Assembly: GCF_902459655.1 (NCBI RefSeq)
Contig: NZ_CABPSB010000007.1
Coordinates: 186,001 to 250,000 of the forward strand
Direction of reading: 5' to 3'
Source of the DNA: Pandoraea anhela
GTDB lineage: Bacteria > Pseudomonadota > Gammaproteobacteria > Burkholderiales > Burkholderiaceae
Length of the DNA stretch: 64,000 nt
Part shown: piece after piece, positions 1 through 8,868 of the stretch
Numbering within the stretch: position 1 is the stretch's first letter
How the letters are laid out: every line of letters begins with the position of its first letter
Notes under the pieces: model-generated
Databases searched by the model: none
The model's input: only the letters and a program-made list of their open reading frames with translations
What the model was told of the DNA's origin: nothing
Program-made: the position numbers and the translations under genes

Positions 1-1
1 C

Positions 2-694
2 TTGCTGGTCGAAGACGATGCGCGTCTGGCCGCGCTCGTCACCGAATATCTGCACGCTTACCGCTTCGAGGTGCTGGTGGTGGGCGACGGCTCGCGCGCG
101 CTGGAGCGTTTTCGCGCGTTTTCTCCCGATATCGTGGTGCTCGACATGATGCTGCCCGGCATGGACGGCATGGAAATCTGCCGTCAGTTGCGCGCGGTCA
201 GCACTACGCCGATTCTCATCCTCACGGCACGGGAAGACACATACGATCAGGTGGCCGGGCTGGAAGTCGGTGCGGACGACTACGTCGTCAAGCCTGTCGA
301 GCCGCGTTTGTTGCTGGCGCGCTTGCGCGCCTTGTTACGGCGTGCCTTGCCGGCAGCCGAAGTGGACGTCGGGAGCGACGATGGGCTGACCTTCGGCCAG
401 TTGCGGATCGTGCCGCGTGACCGCATGGTGTTCTGGCGCGGTGCGAGCGTCGAACTCAAATCGAACGAATTCAGCCTGCTCCTGATCCTGGCGCGCGGTG
501 CGGGGCGGGTCGTCACGCGCGACGAAATTCTCCAGCAACTGCGCGGCATCGAATTCGACGGCATCGATCGCACGGTCGATGTCGGCATTTACCGGTTGCG
601 CAAGCGGTTCGAAGACACCGACGGCGAACCGCAGCGTATCAAGACGGTTTGGGGCCGTGGCTATCTGTTCAGCCCGTCCGCCTGGGAGAGTTGA
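2..694 (+). CDS. OmpR-family response regulator, RstA-like (5' end cut by window)
   Basis: DNA-binding response regulator of a two-component system. The visible part holds a receiver domain with the acidic pair EDD at residues 4-6, the phospho-acceptor Asp48 in VVLDMMLPGMDG and the conserved Lys in VVKPVEP, followed by an OmpR-type winged helix ending RVKTVWGRGYLF-like (here RIKTVWGRGYLF). The reading frame is open at base 2 with no upstream sequence, so the true start lies outside the window; probably only a few residues are missing because family members start close to the LVEDD strand. The sensor kinase gene begins 3 bases after the stop, so the two are co-transcribed. RstA-like by resemblance of both partners; the regulon is unknown. 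Confidence 0.93.
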   Translation: MLVEDDARLAALVTEYLHAYRFEVLVVGDGSRALERFRAFSPDIVVLDMMLPGMDGMEICRQLRAVSTTPILILTAREDTYDQVAGLEVGADDYVVKPVEPRLLLARLRALLRRALPAAEVDVGSDDGLTFGQLRIVPRDRMVFWRGASVELKSNEFSLLLILARGAGRVVTRDEILQQLRGIEFDGIDRTVDVGIYRLRKRFEDTDGEPQRIKTVWGRGYLFSPSAWES

Positions 695-697
695 CGC

Positions 698-2017
698 ATG
701 TTTCGCGTGCTTTTGAAGTTGTACGCGCTGGTCGGCATCTCTGTCGTCGCCGCGATTCTGATCATCACCTATACGTTCGGCCATCTGTTCATGGACACCA
801 TGAACCGCTCGGCGCAGACGCAATTGGGCGGCTACGTCTGGCTCATCAACGAGAAGCTGGCCGACATTCCCGAATCCGAGTGGCCCGCCTTCATCGAGGA
901 ATTCGCCGCGAAGACGCAGGACAAGCTTGAAATCAAACCGCTCAAGGACTTTCCGGTCGAGCGTGAATATCTTCGCAAGGAGCTCGAAGCGGGACTGCCG
1001 ATCGTCAACGGCACCGATGGCGAGCATTACGCGATGCGCCTGCGCGATTCGCAGTGGGTTCTGACGTCGGAGAGCGGCACCGACCTGAGCATGAAGCAGA
1101 TCAACTACCTTGCCTATGCCGTGGTGGCGCTACTGATGCTGATCGCTGTCCTCACGTGGGTGCGCTGGTACTGGTCCGATCTGAAGTCGCTCAACCGGGC
1201 AGCGATTCGGTTCGGCGAAGGCGATTTCAGTTCCCGGGCGAAGGTGTCGAGCTTCTCCAACCTGACGGCGCTGGTGCGCGTGTTCAACACGATGGCCGAT
1301 CGCATCGAGCGCTCCATCAAGGCGCAGAAGGACATGATCAATGCGGTGTCGCACGAGTTGCGCACACCGATTGCACGGCTGGATTTCGGGCTGGAGATCT
1401 TGCAGCAGCGGCGTCACGACCCGGATGCGGACGACCGGATCGATGCGCTCAAGGGCGACATACGGGAGTTGGACGAACTTGTCACCGAACTGTTGTCGCT
1501 GGCGCGTCTGGACCAGATCACAGCGCCGCCAACGCGTCAGGTAGTCTCGCTGCGACTGATGTTCGACAGTCTGGCGGCGAATTGTACGGAAGTGCTGGCG
1601 GCGCGCTCGATTGCGCTGGATATTGCCGCAGAGCCGGGGGCCGATCGTGTCGACGTCGAACCGAAGCTGCTGGCGCGAGCGGTCCAGAACCTGCTCAGTA
1701 ACGCGATGCGCCACACCACGCGACGCATCGTTTGCGGCGCCAGGACGAGCGAAAACGGCGAGATCGTGATTTACGTCGACGACGACGGCGATGGGGTTCC
1801 CGCACTGGAGCGGGCACGCATCTTCGAGCCGTTCCACCGACTGGACAGCAGCCGCAATCGCGCGACGGGCGGCTTCGGTCTGGGATTGGCCATCGTGCGT
1901 CGCATCGCCTTGCTGCACAGCGGACGCGTTGGCGTCGAAACCTCGCCACTCGGCGGCGCCCGCTTTACGATCACCCTCCCCGCGAGCCACGCGGCCCCGC
2001 TCGACCTCGCGCGATAA
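698..2017 (+). CDS. Sensor histidine kinase, RstB-like
   Basis: Inner-membrane sensor kinase paired with the regulator just upstream. Order of parts: N-terminal membrane segment (about residues 8-28), a short periplasmic domain of roughly 110 residues, a second membrane segment (about 142-162), a HAMP linker, a HisKA dimerisation domain with phospho-accepting His219 in AVSHELRTPIARLD, and an ATPase domain with N box (LLSNAMRHT), DDDGDGVP and GGFGLGLAIV glycine motifs. The periplasmic part resembles RstB rather than EnvZ by eye. The start ATG lies 3 bases after the regulator's stop. A porin gene follows 223 bases later and could be a target, but nothing in the sequence proves that. Confidence 0.93.
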   Translation: MFRVLLKLYALVGISVVAAILIITYTFGHLFMDTMNRSAQTQLGGYVWLINEKLADIPESEWPAFIEEFAAKTQDKLEIKPLKDFPVEREYLRKELEAGLPIVNGTDGEHYAMRLRDSQWVLTSESGTDLSMKQINYLAYAVVALLMLIAVLTWVRWYWSDLKSLNRAAIRFGEGDFSSRAKVSSFSNLTALVRVFNTMADRIERSIKAQKDMINAVSHELRTPIARLDFGLEILQQRRHDPDADDRIDALKGDIRELDELVTELLSLARLDQITAPPTRQVVSLRLMFDSLAANCTEVLAARSIALDIAAEPGADRVDVEPKLLARAVQNLLSNAMRHTTRRIVCGARTSENGEIVIYVDDDGDGVPALERARIFEPFHRLDSSRNRATGGFGLGLAIVRRIALLHSGRVGVETSPLGGARFTITLPASHAAPLDLAR

Positions 2018-2240
2018 GCGACGACGACACCACGAGCGATCCGCGTTGCCTTTTGGCAGAATCCGGCAGGAACGTTTGCGTTTTTTGCCAATCTTCCCAC
2101 CATCAATCACGCGCGCGGCACGCATCGCCCTCCCGGCAGCCGCCTGCCACGCCGCTTTCGGATGACGGGTCATTGTCATTTTGGCGACATGTTGGCCGCT
2201 TACATTGGCGGCTCAATTTAATCCCAAAGAGGACCTTGTC

Positions 2241-3377
2241 ATGAAACCCAACCTCCGCTTCGCGGCGGCAGGGTGCTGTCTGGCGCTCGCCGGCAGTCTG
2301 CCCATGCCCGCGCTGGCCCAGTCGAACGTTCAGCTCTACGGACTGATCGACTCGGGTATCGAATTCCTCACCAATGCCGACAAGAACGCCGCCGGCAACA
2401 CCGTCAGCCTCTCGCGCGTCACCTCGGGCAACCTCGCCGGTTCGCGCTGGGGCCTCAAGGGCACCGAAGACCTCGGTGGCGGCAACAAAGCGCTGTTTCT
2501 GCTCGAAAACGGCTTCAACCTCGGCAACGGTCAATCGCTTCAGGGCGGTCGCGAATTCGGACGTCTCGCCTACGTCGGCCTGTCGAACCAAAACATCGGC
2601 ACTTTCACCATCGGTCGTCAGGGCGGTGTCTTCCTCGACTGGGTTTCCAAGTTCAACCCGCTCAACAACGCCGTCTACGCGATCAAGATGCACGACACGG
2701 CGTTCTCCGATCGCCTGGACAACAGCCTGCGCTACACCGGCAAACTCGGTGACTTCGAAGGCATGATCCAGTATTCGAAGGGATACGACGACGTGAGCTT
2801 CGGCGCAGCCAGCACCACGCCGGGCGACAATCGTCGCGCGCAAGTCGTCGACGCCGGCCTGCGCTACGCCAGCGGCCCGCTCTCGTTTGTGATCGCCTAC
2901 GATCAGAAGAACGGCGGCTCGACCCTGCCGAACGCCGCCATGACCTCGAAGGTCGGCGGCTATGAAGGCAATATGGATCGCCGTATCGCCGCCGCCGTGC
3001 AGTATTCGCTGCAAAGCGTCGATCTGTATGTCGGCTACCGCTACCTGAACGCCAAGGCCATCCACCTCTCGGCCCTGAACAAGAGCCCGGTGGAAGCGTC
3101 GAGCTACTACTGGGTCGGCTCGACATGGCACGCCACGCCGGCACTCGATCTCTCGGCCACGGCGATGTATCAGGATTTCTACGGTACGAACCGCGATCCC
3201 CTGTCGTTCCAGGTCAGCGCCGACTACAGCTTCTCGAAGCGTACCGATGTCTACGTCAACCTCGGCTACGTCTTGAACCGCAACGGCTCCGACCTCGGCC
3301 TGAACGGTTTCGGCACCAACGTGGTTGCCGGCAAGCACCAGTTCGGCACGATGGCCGGCATCAAGCACGCGTTCTGA
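2241..3377 (+). CDS. Gram-negative general porin (OmpC-like family)
   Basis: Trimeric outer-membrane diffusion porin, 378 residues. It has a signal peptide with a cleavage site after PMPALAQ, the mature start SNVQLYGLIDSGIEF typical of betaproteobacterial porins, glycine- and aromatic-rich beta strands, and a terminal Phe (GIKHAF) for recognition by the BAM machinery. The ATG at 2241 is chosen because AAAGAGGA lies just before it and the signal peptide follows directly; an open frame 60 bases longer has no such support. Its stop codon overlaps the start of the ABC ATPase gene (ATGA at 3375-3380 region), so porin and importer are translationally linked, which is uncommon for a general porin. 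Confidence 0.95.
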   Translation: MKPNLRFAAAGCCLALAGSLPMPALAQSNVQLYGLIDSGIEFLTNADKNAAGNTVSLSRVTSGNLAGSRWGLKGTEDLGGGNKALFLLENGFNLGNGQSLQGGREFGRLAYVGLSNQNIGTFTIGRQGGVFLDWVSKFNPLNNAVYAIKMHDTAFSDRLDNSLRYTGKLGDFEGMIQYSKGYDDVSFGAASTTPGDNRRAQVVDAGLRYASGPLSFVIAYDQKNGGSTLPNAAMTSKVGGYEGNMDRRIAAAVQYSLQSVDLYVGYRYLNAKAIHLSALNKSPVEASSYYWVGSTWHATPALDLSATAMYQDFYGTNRDPLSFQVSADYSFSKRTDVYVNLGYVLNRNGSDLGLNGFGTNVVAGKHQFGTMAGIKHAF

Positions 3378-4096
3378 TGACGAGCGACACTCGCGCTTTG
3401 CATGACGGCACGACGCCGTCGCGCCCGGGCGTGTGCGTGTCGCTGCGCGCGCTGCACCAGACCTTCGGTGCGGCGCGCGTGCTCGACGGCATCGACATCG
3501 ATGTCCCGGCCGGCACCACGACCGCCCTGCTCGGCCCGTCGGGATGCGGCAAGAGCACGTTGCTCAAACTGCTCGCCGGCCTGCTTGCGCCCACCGGAGG
3601 CGAAATCCTTTTCGACGACACCGTCGTCGCCAGCGCCAGCGTATGCCACGCCCCCGAATTGCGCTCCCTCGGGATGGTCTTTCAGGACTACGCCCTTTGG
3701 CCGCACATGAGCGTGGCCGCCAACGTGGCCTTCCCCCTGGAGATGCGCGGCGTCAAGCGTCATGAGCGCGCCGAGCGCGTTGAAGACGCCCTCGCGCTCG
3801 TTGGCCTCGCGGGTCTCGGCGCACGCCGTCCGCAAGCGCTCTCCGGCGGTCAGCAGCAACGTGTGGCGCTCGCACGCGCCATCGTCTCGGCCCCGCGTCT
3901 GCTGTTGTTCGACGAACCGCTATCCAACCTCGACCGCGATCTGCGCACGCGTTTGTGCGCCGATATCGGCGCGCTGCTCTCGCGCCTGGGCACCACCGCC
4001 GTCTATGTCACGCATGACCGCGATGAAGCCGAGGCGCTGGCCGACCAGATCGTGATCCTCGCCCACGGGCGCGTTGACAAACGCATTACGAGGTAG
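3377..4096 (+). CDS. ABC transporter ATP-binding protein, FbpC/PotA-like, short
   Basis: ATPase of a binding-protein-dependent importer (239 residues). Walker A GPSGCGKST, Q-loop FQDYALWPH, signature LSGGQQQRVALARA, Walker B LLLFDEPLSNLD and the switch His in YVTHDRDEA are all present. The start is the ATG that overlaps the porin stop codon. The protein ends about 20 residues after the switch region, so the C-terminal TOBE/regulatory domain of typical FbpC or PotA proteins (about 350 residues) is missing. The binding protein gene begins 6 bases after the stop. The ATPase-binding protein-permease order is not the usual fbpABC order. Confidence 0.9.
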   Translation: MTSDTRALHDGTTPSRPGVCVSLRALHQTFGAARVLDGIDIDVPAGTTTALLGPSGCGKSTLLKLLAGLLAPTGGEILFDDTVVASASVCHAPELRSLGMVFQDYALWPHMSVAANVAFPLEMRGVKRHERAERVEDALALVGLAGLGARRPQALSGGQQQRVALARAIVSAPRLLLFDEPLSNLDRDLRTRLCADIGALLSRLGTTAVYVTHDRDEAEALADQIVILAHGRVDKRITR

Positions 4097-4102
4097 CCCA
4101 TA

Positions 4103-5080
4103 ATGCTCCACCGCAAAATTATCGCGACACTCACCATGGCCTTTGCTGCAAGCGTCGGCGCGCAACATGCGCATGCGCTGACCGTGTATACCGCCGGCCC
4201 CGGCAATCTCAGCAAGAAACTCGCCGCGGGTTTCGAGAAGAAGACCGGCATCAAGGTCGATGTCTTTCAGGCCACGACCGGCAAGGTGATGGCCCGCATC
4301 GAAGCCGAACAGGCGAACCCGCGTGCCGACGTGCTCATCTCGGCCTCCTGGGACACCGCACAGGATCTCGAAAAGCGCGGCTGGCTCGCGCCGTTCCAGA
4401 GCGCCAACGCCGCGCGCGTGCCGGCCCCGTTCAAAACGACGCATTACATCGCGCAAGGCCTCTCCGCGCTCGGCATCGTCTGGAACGCCAAATCGGGCAC
4501 GCCGGAACCTCACGACTGGCGCGATCTGACCCAGCCGGCCTACCGCAATCTCGTGACGATGCCGGACCCGGCGCTCTCGGGCGCATCGGCCGACCTGCTG
4601 CTGGGCCTGCAAGCGCGTCTGGGCAGCGAAGCCTGGAAACTCTTCGACGATCTCAAGCAGAACGGCATGGTCGTCTCGGGTCCGAACGCGCAGGCACTCA
4701 ACCCGGTGCTGCAAGGCGCAAAGGCCGCCGTGTTCGGCGCGGTCGATTACGTCGCGTACGCCGCCGCTGCCAACGGCGAAGCCGTGAAGGTGCTGTTCCC
4801 GACGAGCGGCACGGTCATCGCACCGCGCCCGATGATGATTCTGAACACGTCGAAGCGGCAAAACGAAGCACGTCAGTTCATCGACTACGTACTCTCCGAA
4901 GAGGGCCAGCAGATGGTCGCCGAAGCGTGGCTGATTCCGGCCCGCGAAGACATCGCCATCAAGCGCGCCTCGTTCAAGGATCTGCGTTTGCTGCCGCAAG
5001 GCGACGCGCAATCGTCGAGCGCCTCGCGTGCCGATGTCCTGGCGCGTTTCGCCAAACTCAACGGCCAGCACTCACGGTGA
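4103..5080 (+). CDS. ABC transporter periplasmic substrate-binding protein, FbpA-like class
   Basis: Periplasmic binding protein (325 residues) of the extracellular solute-binding family 1/6 that includes ferric-iron (FbpA) and 2-aminoethylphosphonate binders. A signal peptide ends near AQHAHA, followed by LTVYTAGPGN. The body shows family features such as ADVLISAS and LGIVWNAK. The paired tyrosines that hold iron in FbpA (a YY pair near two thirds of the chain) are not visible; the matching stretch reads FGAVDYVAYAAAANGE. The substrate should therefore be left open: iron is the common database label, and a small anion or phosphonate is possible. The permease gene starts inside the stop codon of this gene. 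Confidence 0.88.
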   Translation: MLHRKIIATLTMAFAASVGAQHAHALTVYTAGPGNLSKKLAAGFEKKTGIKVDVFQATTGKVMARIEAEQANPRADVLISASWDTAQDLEKRGWLAPFQSANAARVPAPFKTTHYIAQGLSALGIVWNAKSGTPEPHDWRDLTQPAYRNLVTMPDPALSGASADLLLGLQARLGSEAWKLFDDLKQNGMVVSGPNAQALNPVLQGAKAAVFGAVDYVAYAAAANGEAVKVLFPTSGTVIAPRPMMILNTSKRQNEARQFIDYVLSEEGQQMVAEAWLIPAREDIAIKRASFKDLRLLPQGDAQSSSASRADVLARFAKLNGQHSR

Positions 5081-6738
5081 AATCGCTCCGACTTCTGACG
5101 ACGGCGACCGTTGCTGCGCTCGCCGTCGTGGTGGCGTTGCCGGTCGCGTTCGTGCTGTTGCAGGCGATCTTCCCGCATCTCGCGCAGGGCGTGTTCACAG
5201 CGCCCTTCTCCGCTGTGCGGCCGACGTTGGCGCATGACGACACGCTACCGCTCGTCACCAACACGCTGCGTCTGGGCTTGTCGGTGGCGCTCGGCACGGC
5301 GCTGGTCGGCGGCGCGCTCGGGGCGGTTCGCGGTCTGTTTCACGTACCGGGCGCGCGGTTCTGGGATCTTTGCTTTCTCCTGCCGTTTCTGGTGCCGCCG
5401 TATCTCGCGGCGCTCGGCTGGATGCTGCTGTTGCAAACGGGGGGCTACGCCCAGCAACTCACCGGGCTGGATGCCGGTCGGTTCCTGTTCTCGCTGCCGG
5501 GCCTTGTCTTCGTGATGACGCTCAACATCTTCCCCGTCGTGTACTTCGCTGTGTCTCGCGCGCTCGCTACCACCGGCTCGCGACTGGCCGACGTCGCACG
5601 CGTGCACGGCGCCTGCGCCTGGCGCGCGTTCGTTCGCGTGACGCTGCCGCTCGCGTTACCGGCGTTCGCCGCGAGCTTGCTACTGGCGTTCACCATGGCC
5701 ATCAAGGAGTTCGGCGCGCCCGCGGCGCTCGGCGCGCGCGCCGGTTTCTCCGTGCTCGTGACTGCCATCGAAGGCCGCTTCGCCGACTGGCCGATCGATC
5801 TGCCGGGCGCCTCGCTACTGTCGGTGGTGCTCGCCGCACTCGCGTTGTTCGCCTTCGTCTTGCAGCATCGACTCGCTACGGGCAGGGATGTCGAGACGCA
5901 GACCGGCAAACCCATCGCATCGCCCCCCCGTGAATTGGGACGCTGGACGGCGCCTGCGATGATCGGCTTCGGCGCGGTCGCGCTGCTCGCCACCGTCGCC
6001 CCGTGGTTTTCGATTCTGGCGACGGCGTGCTCGGGCACGCTTTCGGGCGGCCTGTCGCTCGCCAACCTGACGACCGCCCACTTCGCGGCATTGTTCTGTC
6101 AGGGCGCGGAAGGCCTCGAAGCGTTGGTGACGAGTCTGTCGCTGGCGCTGGGCACGTCGCTCGTGACCGGCGTGCTGGGTTTCCTGTGTGCATGGTGCGT
6201 GGTGAGGTCGACGATGCGCGGGCGCATGCTGATCGACGGCCTCTCGCTGCTGCCGCACGCCTTGCCGGGCATCGTCGTCGGCGTGGGTCTGATCCTCGCG
6301 TGGAACCTGCCTTTCTGGCCGCTCACGCCATACAACACCTGGGGCATTCTGCTGCTCTCGTACAGTTGCCTGTTGTTGCCGTATCCAGTGCGTTACACCA
6401 GTGCGGCATTGCGTCAGATGGCCGCGTCTCTCGAAGCGGCCGCGCGTGTTCACGGCGCCCCGGCAGGCGTCGCACTGCGACGCATCACGCTGCCGCTGGT
6501 CATGCCCGCGCTGGGCGCATCACTGATGATCGTGTTCGCCATCGCCTCGCGCGAACTGGTGACATCGTTGCTGCTCGCCCCCAGCGGCGTGCAGACCGTC
6601 TCGATCTTCATCTGGCGTCAGTTCGAGCAAGGGTCCATCGGTCAGGGCATGGCGATGGGCGTAGTGTCGATGACGGTCAGCGCGACGCTGCTCATGCTGG
6701 CCTCGCGGCTCGGCAGCCAGCGGGAGCGCGCCGCCTGA
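5077..6738 (+). CDS. ABC transporter permease, FbpB-like (two fused permease domains)
   Basis: Inner-membrane permease of 553 residues with two copies of the BPD_transp_1 domain and about 12 membrane helices. EAA-like coupling loops are seen in both halves ([20 protein letters not shown] and [21 protein letters not shown]). The GTG at 5077 is used as start because it overlaps the upstream stop (GTGA) and is followed at once by a hydrophobic helix; a longer open frame would overlap the binding-protein gene by 150 bases. It completes the importer with the ATPase and binding protein. A strong intrinsic terminator follows about 40 bases after the stop, closing the operon. Confidence 0.9.
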   Translation: MKSLRLLTTATVAALAVVVALPVAFVLLQAIFPHLAQGVFTAPFSAVRPTLAHDDTLPLVTNTLRLGLSVALGTALVGGALGAVRGLFHVPGARFWDLCFLLPFLVPPYLAALGWMLLLQTGGYAQQLTGLDAGRFLFSLPGLVFVMTLNIFPVVYFAVSRALATTGSRLADVARVHGACAWRAFVRVTLPLALPAFAASLLLAFTMAIKEFGAPAALGARAGFSVLVTAIEGRFADWPIDLPGASLLSVVLAALALFAFVLQHRLATGRDVETQTGKPIASPPRELGRWTAPAMIGFGAVALLATVAPWFSILATACSGTLSGGLSLANLTTAHFAALFCQGAEGLEALVTSLSLALGTSLVTGVLGFLCAWCVVRSTMRGRMLIDGLSLLPHALPGIVVGVGLILAWNLPFWPLTPYNTWGILLLSYSCLLLPYPVRYTSAALRQMAASLEAAARVHGAPAGVALRRITLPLVMPALGASLMIVFAIASRELVTSLLLAPSGVQTVSIFIWRQFEQGSIGQGMAMGVVSMTVSATLLMLASRLGSQRERAA

Positions 6739-6778
6739 GCATTGCCAACGGCCGTTGCACCGAGCGTCGACACGAACG

Positions 6779-6813
6779 GCGCGCCACCGCACACCGGTCG
6801 GCGCGCTTTTTTT
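6779..6813 (+). terminator. Intrinsic terminator after the porin-importer operon
   Basis: A 7-bp perfect stem (GCGCGCC / GGCGCGC, arms at 6779-6785 and 6800-6806) with a 14-base loop is followed directly by seven Ts at 6807-6813. It lies 40 bases after the permease stop and before the pvf-like promoter region. Confidence 0.85.
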
Positions 6814-6851
6814 GTTAACGTCCACGCCGCCCTGCACCGACACCCGCGTGC

Positions 6852-6878
6852 ACACCTGTCCATTAGTTGTACAGGTGT
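6852..6878. promoter_or_regulatory. Palindromic operator, upstream activator site for the pvf-like operon
   Basis: Perfect inverted repeat ACACCTGT-N11-ACAGGTGT. The identical arms and spacing recur at 18115-18141 before the phosphopantetheinyl transferase gene. Its centre lies about 85 bases upstream of the GG of a consensus sigma54 promoter, the usual placement of an enhancer site. The obvious candidate binder is the Fis-type activator encoded at 15599-16702; that link is inference. Confidence 0.8.
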
Positions 6879-6948
6879 CATTGCAGCGAACGTCCGCCGG
6901 TCGGCGAAAAATCCATTTGATTGTCGAGATTCTTGCGTTTCGAGACGC

Positions 6949-6964
6949 TGGCATCGAACTTGCT
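6949..6964 (+). promoter_or_regulatory. Sigma54 (-24/-12) promoter of the pvf-like operon
   Basis: TGGCAT-CGAAC-TTGCT matches the sigma54 consensus TGGCAC-N5-TTGCW, with the GG and GC doublets at the required spacing (6950-6951 and 6962-6963). Transcription is predicted to start near 6975, leaving a leader of about 75 bases before the first gene. Confidence 0.8.
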
Positions 6965-7051
6965 GATCCCTGTGGGCGACGACGTGAAAGTCGCGCCGCA
7001 CTCCCCCTCGCACAGGTTGATTTCCATTTCGTTATCACAAGGATGCCTATC

Positions 7052-7837
7052 GTGGACAAGATCGAACATCTCGAACGTCAGATCAAGGAACATCACGCGA
7101 CGCTTGCACACCACCCCGTTTTCCACTCCATCGAATCGATGCAGGGCTTGCAGACGTTCATGGAATGGCATGTCTTCGCGGTCTGGGATTTCATGTCGCT
7201 GGTCAAGCGCCTCCAGGCCGATCTCACGACAATCACGCTGCCGTGGATCGCGCCGCGCAACATTCACGCTGCGCGTCTGATCAACGAGATCGTCCTCGGC
7301 GAGGAGTGCGACGAGACGCCGCAAGGGCCGAGGAGCCATTTCGATCTGTACCTTGCCGCGATGCGCGACGTGGGCGCCGATACGCGTCAGATCGAGAAGC
7401 TCATCGACCTGCTGGTCAAAGGACACAGCGTGAGTGCGGCGCTCGCCGCCGTCGAAGCGCCCGCCCCCGTGCTTCGATTCGTCAACTCGACCTTCGCCAC
7501 CTGCTACGAAGGCAAAACGCATCAGGTGCTCGGCAACTTCTTCTACGGTCGGGAGAACGTGATTCCCGACATGTTCCGCACGCTGCTCGACGGCTGGCAG
7601 ATCGATCCGAAGCGCGTGCCGCTGCTCACTTTCTATCTCGAACGTCACATCGAGGTCGACTCCGGCGAACACGGACCGGCCGCGCGCGCCATGATCGTGG
7701 AGGCTGCGCACAACGACGAGCGCCTGCTCGTCGAAGCGCTGGAGGCTGGTCTGCGCGCCATCGACGAACGCCTGCGTCTGTGGGACGGCCTGCACGAGCA
7801 CATCGTCGCGACGCAAAAGGAAGCCGTCGCCGCGTAA
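7052..7837 (+). CDS. pvfA: PvfA/MgoB-like haem-oxygenase-fold diiron protein (DUF3050 type)
   Basis: Predicted cytosolic oxygenase or accessory protein of the haem-oxygenase-like diiron family, first gene of a pvfABCD/mgoBCAD-like operon. Family hallmarks are visible: [17 protein letters not shown] near the N-terminus, [20 protein letters not shown], and [10 protein letters not shown] towards the C-terminus, supplying His and Glu residues in the pattern expected for metal binding. GTG at 7052 is preferred because AAGGA ends 8 bases before it; the ATG at 7043 touches that same ribosome site and would add three residues. In Pseudomonas relatives this gene accompanies synthesis of diazeniumdiolate/pyrazine N-oxide signals; its exact step is not settled as far as I know. 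Confidence 0.85.
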   Translation: MDKIEHLERQIKEHHATLAHHPVFHSIESMQGLQTFMEWHVFAVWDFMSLVKRLQADLTTITLPWIAPRNIHAARLINEIVLGEECDETPQGPRSHFDLYLAAMRDVGADTRQIEKLIDLLVKGHSVSAALAAVEAPAPVLRFVNSTFATCYEGKTHQVLGNFFYGRENVIPDMFRTLLDGWQIDPKRVPLLTFYLERHIEVDSGEHGPAARAMIVEAAHNDERLLVEALEAGLRAIDERLRLWDGLHEHIVATQKEAVAA

Positions 7838-7934
7838 CCCGCGACGGGCGGGACGGGAACGATGGACACGCCCATCGTCCTCCCGTCCTCACGCCGAATG
7901 CTCTCTGCCGTCCCCCATCTACCGAGGCAACGCC

Positions 7935-8858
7935 ATGTCATTGCAGAGTTACGTCAGCCACGCTGACCAATGGGAACAACGCGCCACGATCCGCTCGCGA
8001 CCGCGCCGCATCGTCGAAGACGACGATCTGAGCTACTACCCCGTCGAGCGCCAGCCGCTGTACGCGCATCCCGCCGTGATCGACGCCGGTCGCGACGTGC
8101 AGGACTACATCCTGCTGCAAAGCTTCTACAAGTACATCAACGACGTCATCATCTTCGAGACGGAAATCGTCAACCGCACGGCGCTGGCGATCGCTAAGTC
8201 GCGCTTCCCGTTCACGTTTCCGTTCGCGTGCCGCAGCGACGCCATGTCGGTCGTGATCGACGAGAACTACCACGCGTATGTCGCGATGGACTACCTCGAT
8301 CAGGTCGAGCGCAGCACCGGCATCGGCCCCATCGAGCAGAACAAGGAAATCGAACTCTCGCGCGCGATTCCCCGCGCCATGGCGTACGTGCCGCCGCAGT
8401 ACGCCGCCGGCATGGAATTGCTCGGCGTCGCCATTTCGGAGAACACCGTGACCGCAGAAGTCGCCGCCTTCTCGCGCGACGCCACGCTCAAACGCTCGGT
8501 CAAGGGGGTGATGGCCGATCATCTGGCGGATGAAGGCCGTCATTCGGTCTTCTGGATCAATCTGGTCAAGCTGTACTGGTCCGAGATCGACGAGACGGCC
8601 CGCGTCGAACTCGGCAAGGGGCTGCCGTTCTTCCTGCGCGAGTACCTCACCAACGAGCTTCAGCTCGAATTCGACCGGCGCCTGATCGGCACGCTCGATC
8701 TGCCCGCCGCGACGCGCGAACAGATCGCCAACGACATGGTCGGCGCGTATCCGATCACGAATCAGCACCCGATGATCGTCAACATCCGCAAGTTCTTGAA
8801 GATGGCCGGCCTGCTCGACCACGAGCCCACGCGCGCAGCCATCGCGCAATACCTGTGA
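7935..8858 (+). CDS. pvfB: PvfB/MgoC-like diiron N-oxygenase (AurF family)
   Basis: Diiron oxygenase of 307 residues related to the p-aminobenzoate N-oxygenase AurF. In relatives it oxidises the nitrogen of an amino acid or its carrier-bound form during diazeniumdiolate/pyrazine N-oxide synthesis. The whole ligand set can be read with AurF-like spacing: Glu75 (FETEI), Glu110 and His113 (DENYH), Glu169 (SENTV), His196, Glu200 and His203 (DHLADEGRH). GAGG lies 7 bases before the ATG. It sits 97 bases after the pvfA-like gene and 10 bases before the synthetase gene, whose ribosome site overlaps its stop region (TGAGGA). Confidence 0.9.
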   Translation: MSLQSYVSHADQWEQRATIRSRPRRIVEDDDLSYYPVERQPLYAHPAVIDAGRDVQDYILLQSFYKYINDVIIFETEIVNRTALAIAKSRFPFTFPFACRSDAMSVVIDENYHAYVAMDYLDQVERSTGIGPIEQNKEIELSRAIPRAMAYVPPQYAAGMELLGVAISENTVTAEVAAFSRDATLKRSVKGVMADHLADEGRHSVFWINLVKLYWSEIDETARVELGKGLPFFLREYLTNELQLEFDRRLIGTLDLPAATREQIANDMVGAYPITNQHPMIVNIRKFLKMAGLLDHEPTRAAIAQYL

Positions 8859-8868
8859 GGAACGAGTC

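Noticed and set aside
2018-2240. RstA or Fur box before the porin gene
   Set aside because: No stretch matches TACATNTNGTTACA or the Fur 19-mer well enough to report; only an ordinary ribosome site is clear.
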